Below are positions 5,182-5,656 of a DNA stretch of 5,656 nt, piece by piece; position 1 is the stretch's first letter, and each line of letters starts with the position of its first letter. The DNA lies in contig CAJMLD010000111.1 in assembly GCA_905214175.1 (NCBI GenBank), positions 1 through 5,656 on the forward strand, in the 5' to 3' direction. This DNA is from an uncultured bacterium (lineage in GTDB: Bacteria; Actinomycetota; Coriobacteriia; Coriobacteriales; Atopobiaceae). The notes beneath the pieces are model-generated. The model was not told the origin of the DNA. It saw nothing but the letters and a program-made list of their open reading frames with translations, and searched no databases. Made by a program: the position numbers and the translations under genes.

Positions 5182-5514
5182 TCAAAGCGGCATCCTAGTG
5201 AGGTCTCTGCTGCCAAAAAGAAAGCGGCGAACCTCCATCACGCTGCCCGTGACAACGTAAAACACCATATAGTTCCCAACTGGGAACCAGTAATATGCCT
5301 GTCTCCCGTCCGAGCGACGGCACACGGTTCCAAAGGTAGGTCGCTTGGCGTGCTCCAGGATTGCCCGCTCAGTTTGGTCCAACAGGTTCTCCGCGGCTGC
5401 TGGGTTTTTCAACTGGGTCGCGATATACGATACAGCCGAGTTGAGGTCGTCCCAGAAAAGGGGCAGGTATCTCAGTTCATAGCTCTTTTCAGCCCCGTCA
5501 GGAACGCTTGGCAT
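5182..5514 (-). CDS. Type II toxin, ParE/RelE family (110 aa)
   Basis: The fold pattern is ParE/RelE. The strand YELRYLPLFWDDL (12-24) is followed by helices SAVSYIATQLKNPAAAENLLDQTERAILEHAKRP (26-59), then the beta-sheet core YYWFPVGNYMVFYVV (74-88) and MEVRRFLFGSRDL (93-105), where VxRxxxGxRDL is the characteristic family end. ParE members poison gyrase and RelE members cleave ribosome-bound mRNA. Helix length and the conserved C-terminal VRRFLFGSRDL favour the ParE-like side, but activity cannot be decided from sequence. The ATG at 5514 lies within the antitoxin gene (17-nt overlap) and has AAGGGG four bases upstream, so the two are translationally coupled. The first 11 residues precede the domain. 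Codon use is less GC-biased than in the flavodoxin and LysR genes, in keeping with an acquired module. Confidence 0.9.
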   Translation of the reverse strand: MPSVPDGAEKSYELRYLPLFWDDLNSAVSYIATQLKNPAAAENLLDQTERAILEHAKRPTFGTVCRRSDGRQAYYWFPVGNYMVFYVVTGSVMEVRRFLFGSRDLTRMPL

Positions 5515-5656
5515 TTAGCCCCTTCCGAATCGAGTCGAAAACCTCCTCGTGCGTATAACGCAGCGACGTCGTCGAAGCCTGCACATCAGCCTCGTCAAGA
5601 GCAGCATCCACCGACCCGTTGAACCGATCAAACTGTTGAATTGACATGACCACCAT
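5498..5656 (-). CDS. Antitoxin of the ParE/RelE-type toxin (52 aa, starts at window edge)
   Basis: Translating the minus strand from the last base gives 52 codons and a TGA at 5500-5498. The reading begins MVVMSIQQFD and includes VDAALDEADVQAS (16-28), then YTHEEVFDSIRKGL (34-47). The (R)YTHEEVF...R segment is a recurrent C-terminal motif of small antitoxins paired with RelE/ParE toxins and would wrap the toxin. A short N-terminal strand (MSIQQFD) may dimerise or contact DNA. It overlaps the toxin gene by 17 nt and precedes it, the usual antitoxin-first order. The start could be the ATG at 5656, the ATG at 5647, or one outside the window; no ribosome site is visible because the sequence ends. 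It is too short to assign to RelB, Phd or another named family with certainty. Confidence 0.82.
   Translation of the reverse strand: MVVMSIQQFDRFNGSVDAALDEADVQASTTSLRYTHEEVFDSIRKGLNAKRS

Overview
The window is a GC-rich bacterial segment whose genes resemble anaerobic Actinomycetota. A coriobacterial host (Olsenella/Atopobiaceae type) is my best inference, from codon bias, family content and strong GGAGG-type ribosome sites. No rRNA or tRNA gene, insertion sequence or CRISPR array was seen, and no marker fixes the taxon.

Layout. At the left edge lies the C-terminal remnant of an iron-containing alcohol dehydrogenase (30-485, +), with a stop codon and frameshift traces at its broken 5' end. 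Convergent to it is an AAA_14/DUF4143-type ATPase (542-1729, -). Upstream of that ATPase, in an AT-rich island (about 1760-1870), sit five copies of an 11-bp element (TACTGAACGAT and variants) with starts 24, 23, 23 and 23 bp apart. They wrap a TATAAT box. This array is the most striking unexplained structure in the window.

The middle is a compact redox-type locus. A two-gene minus-strand operon encodes a short-chain flavodoxin (2674-3171) and a carboxymuconolactone decarboxylase-like/cupin fusion (1912-2661), with the flavodoxin stop codon overlapping the fusion gene's Shine-Dalgarno site. A divergent LysR-family regulator (3317-4201, +) shares a 145-bp intergenic region. That region holds face-to-face promoters and a nested inverted repeat, the classical arrangement for a LysR regulator controlling the operon opposite it.

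On the right, a DUF1805 protein (4280-4585, +) and a YaiI/YqxD (DUF188, PIN-like) protein (4600-5145, +) form a tight pair of poorly characterised housekeeping-type genes. Convergent to them, at the right edge, is a toxin-antitoxin pair on the minus strand: a 52-aa antitoxin (5498-5656, beginning at the last base) overlapping a ParE/RelE-type toxin (5182-5514) by 17 nt.

How the genes work together: the LysR/flavodoxin/CMD-cupin block looks like one regulated response to an electrophilic, quinone-like or oxidative signal (inference). The ATPase and the toxin-antitoxin pair look like accessory genes. Their codons are less GC-biased than those of the central operon, and the ATPase lies next to a decayed gene.
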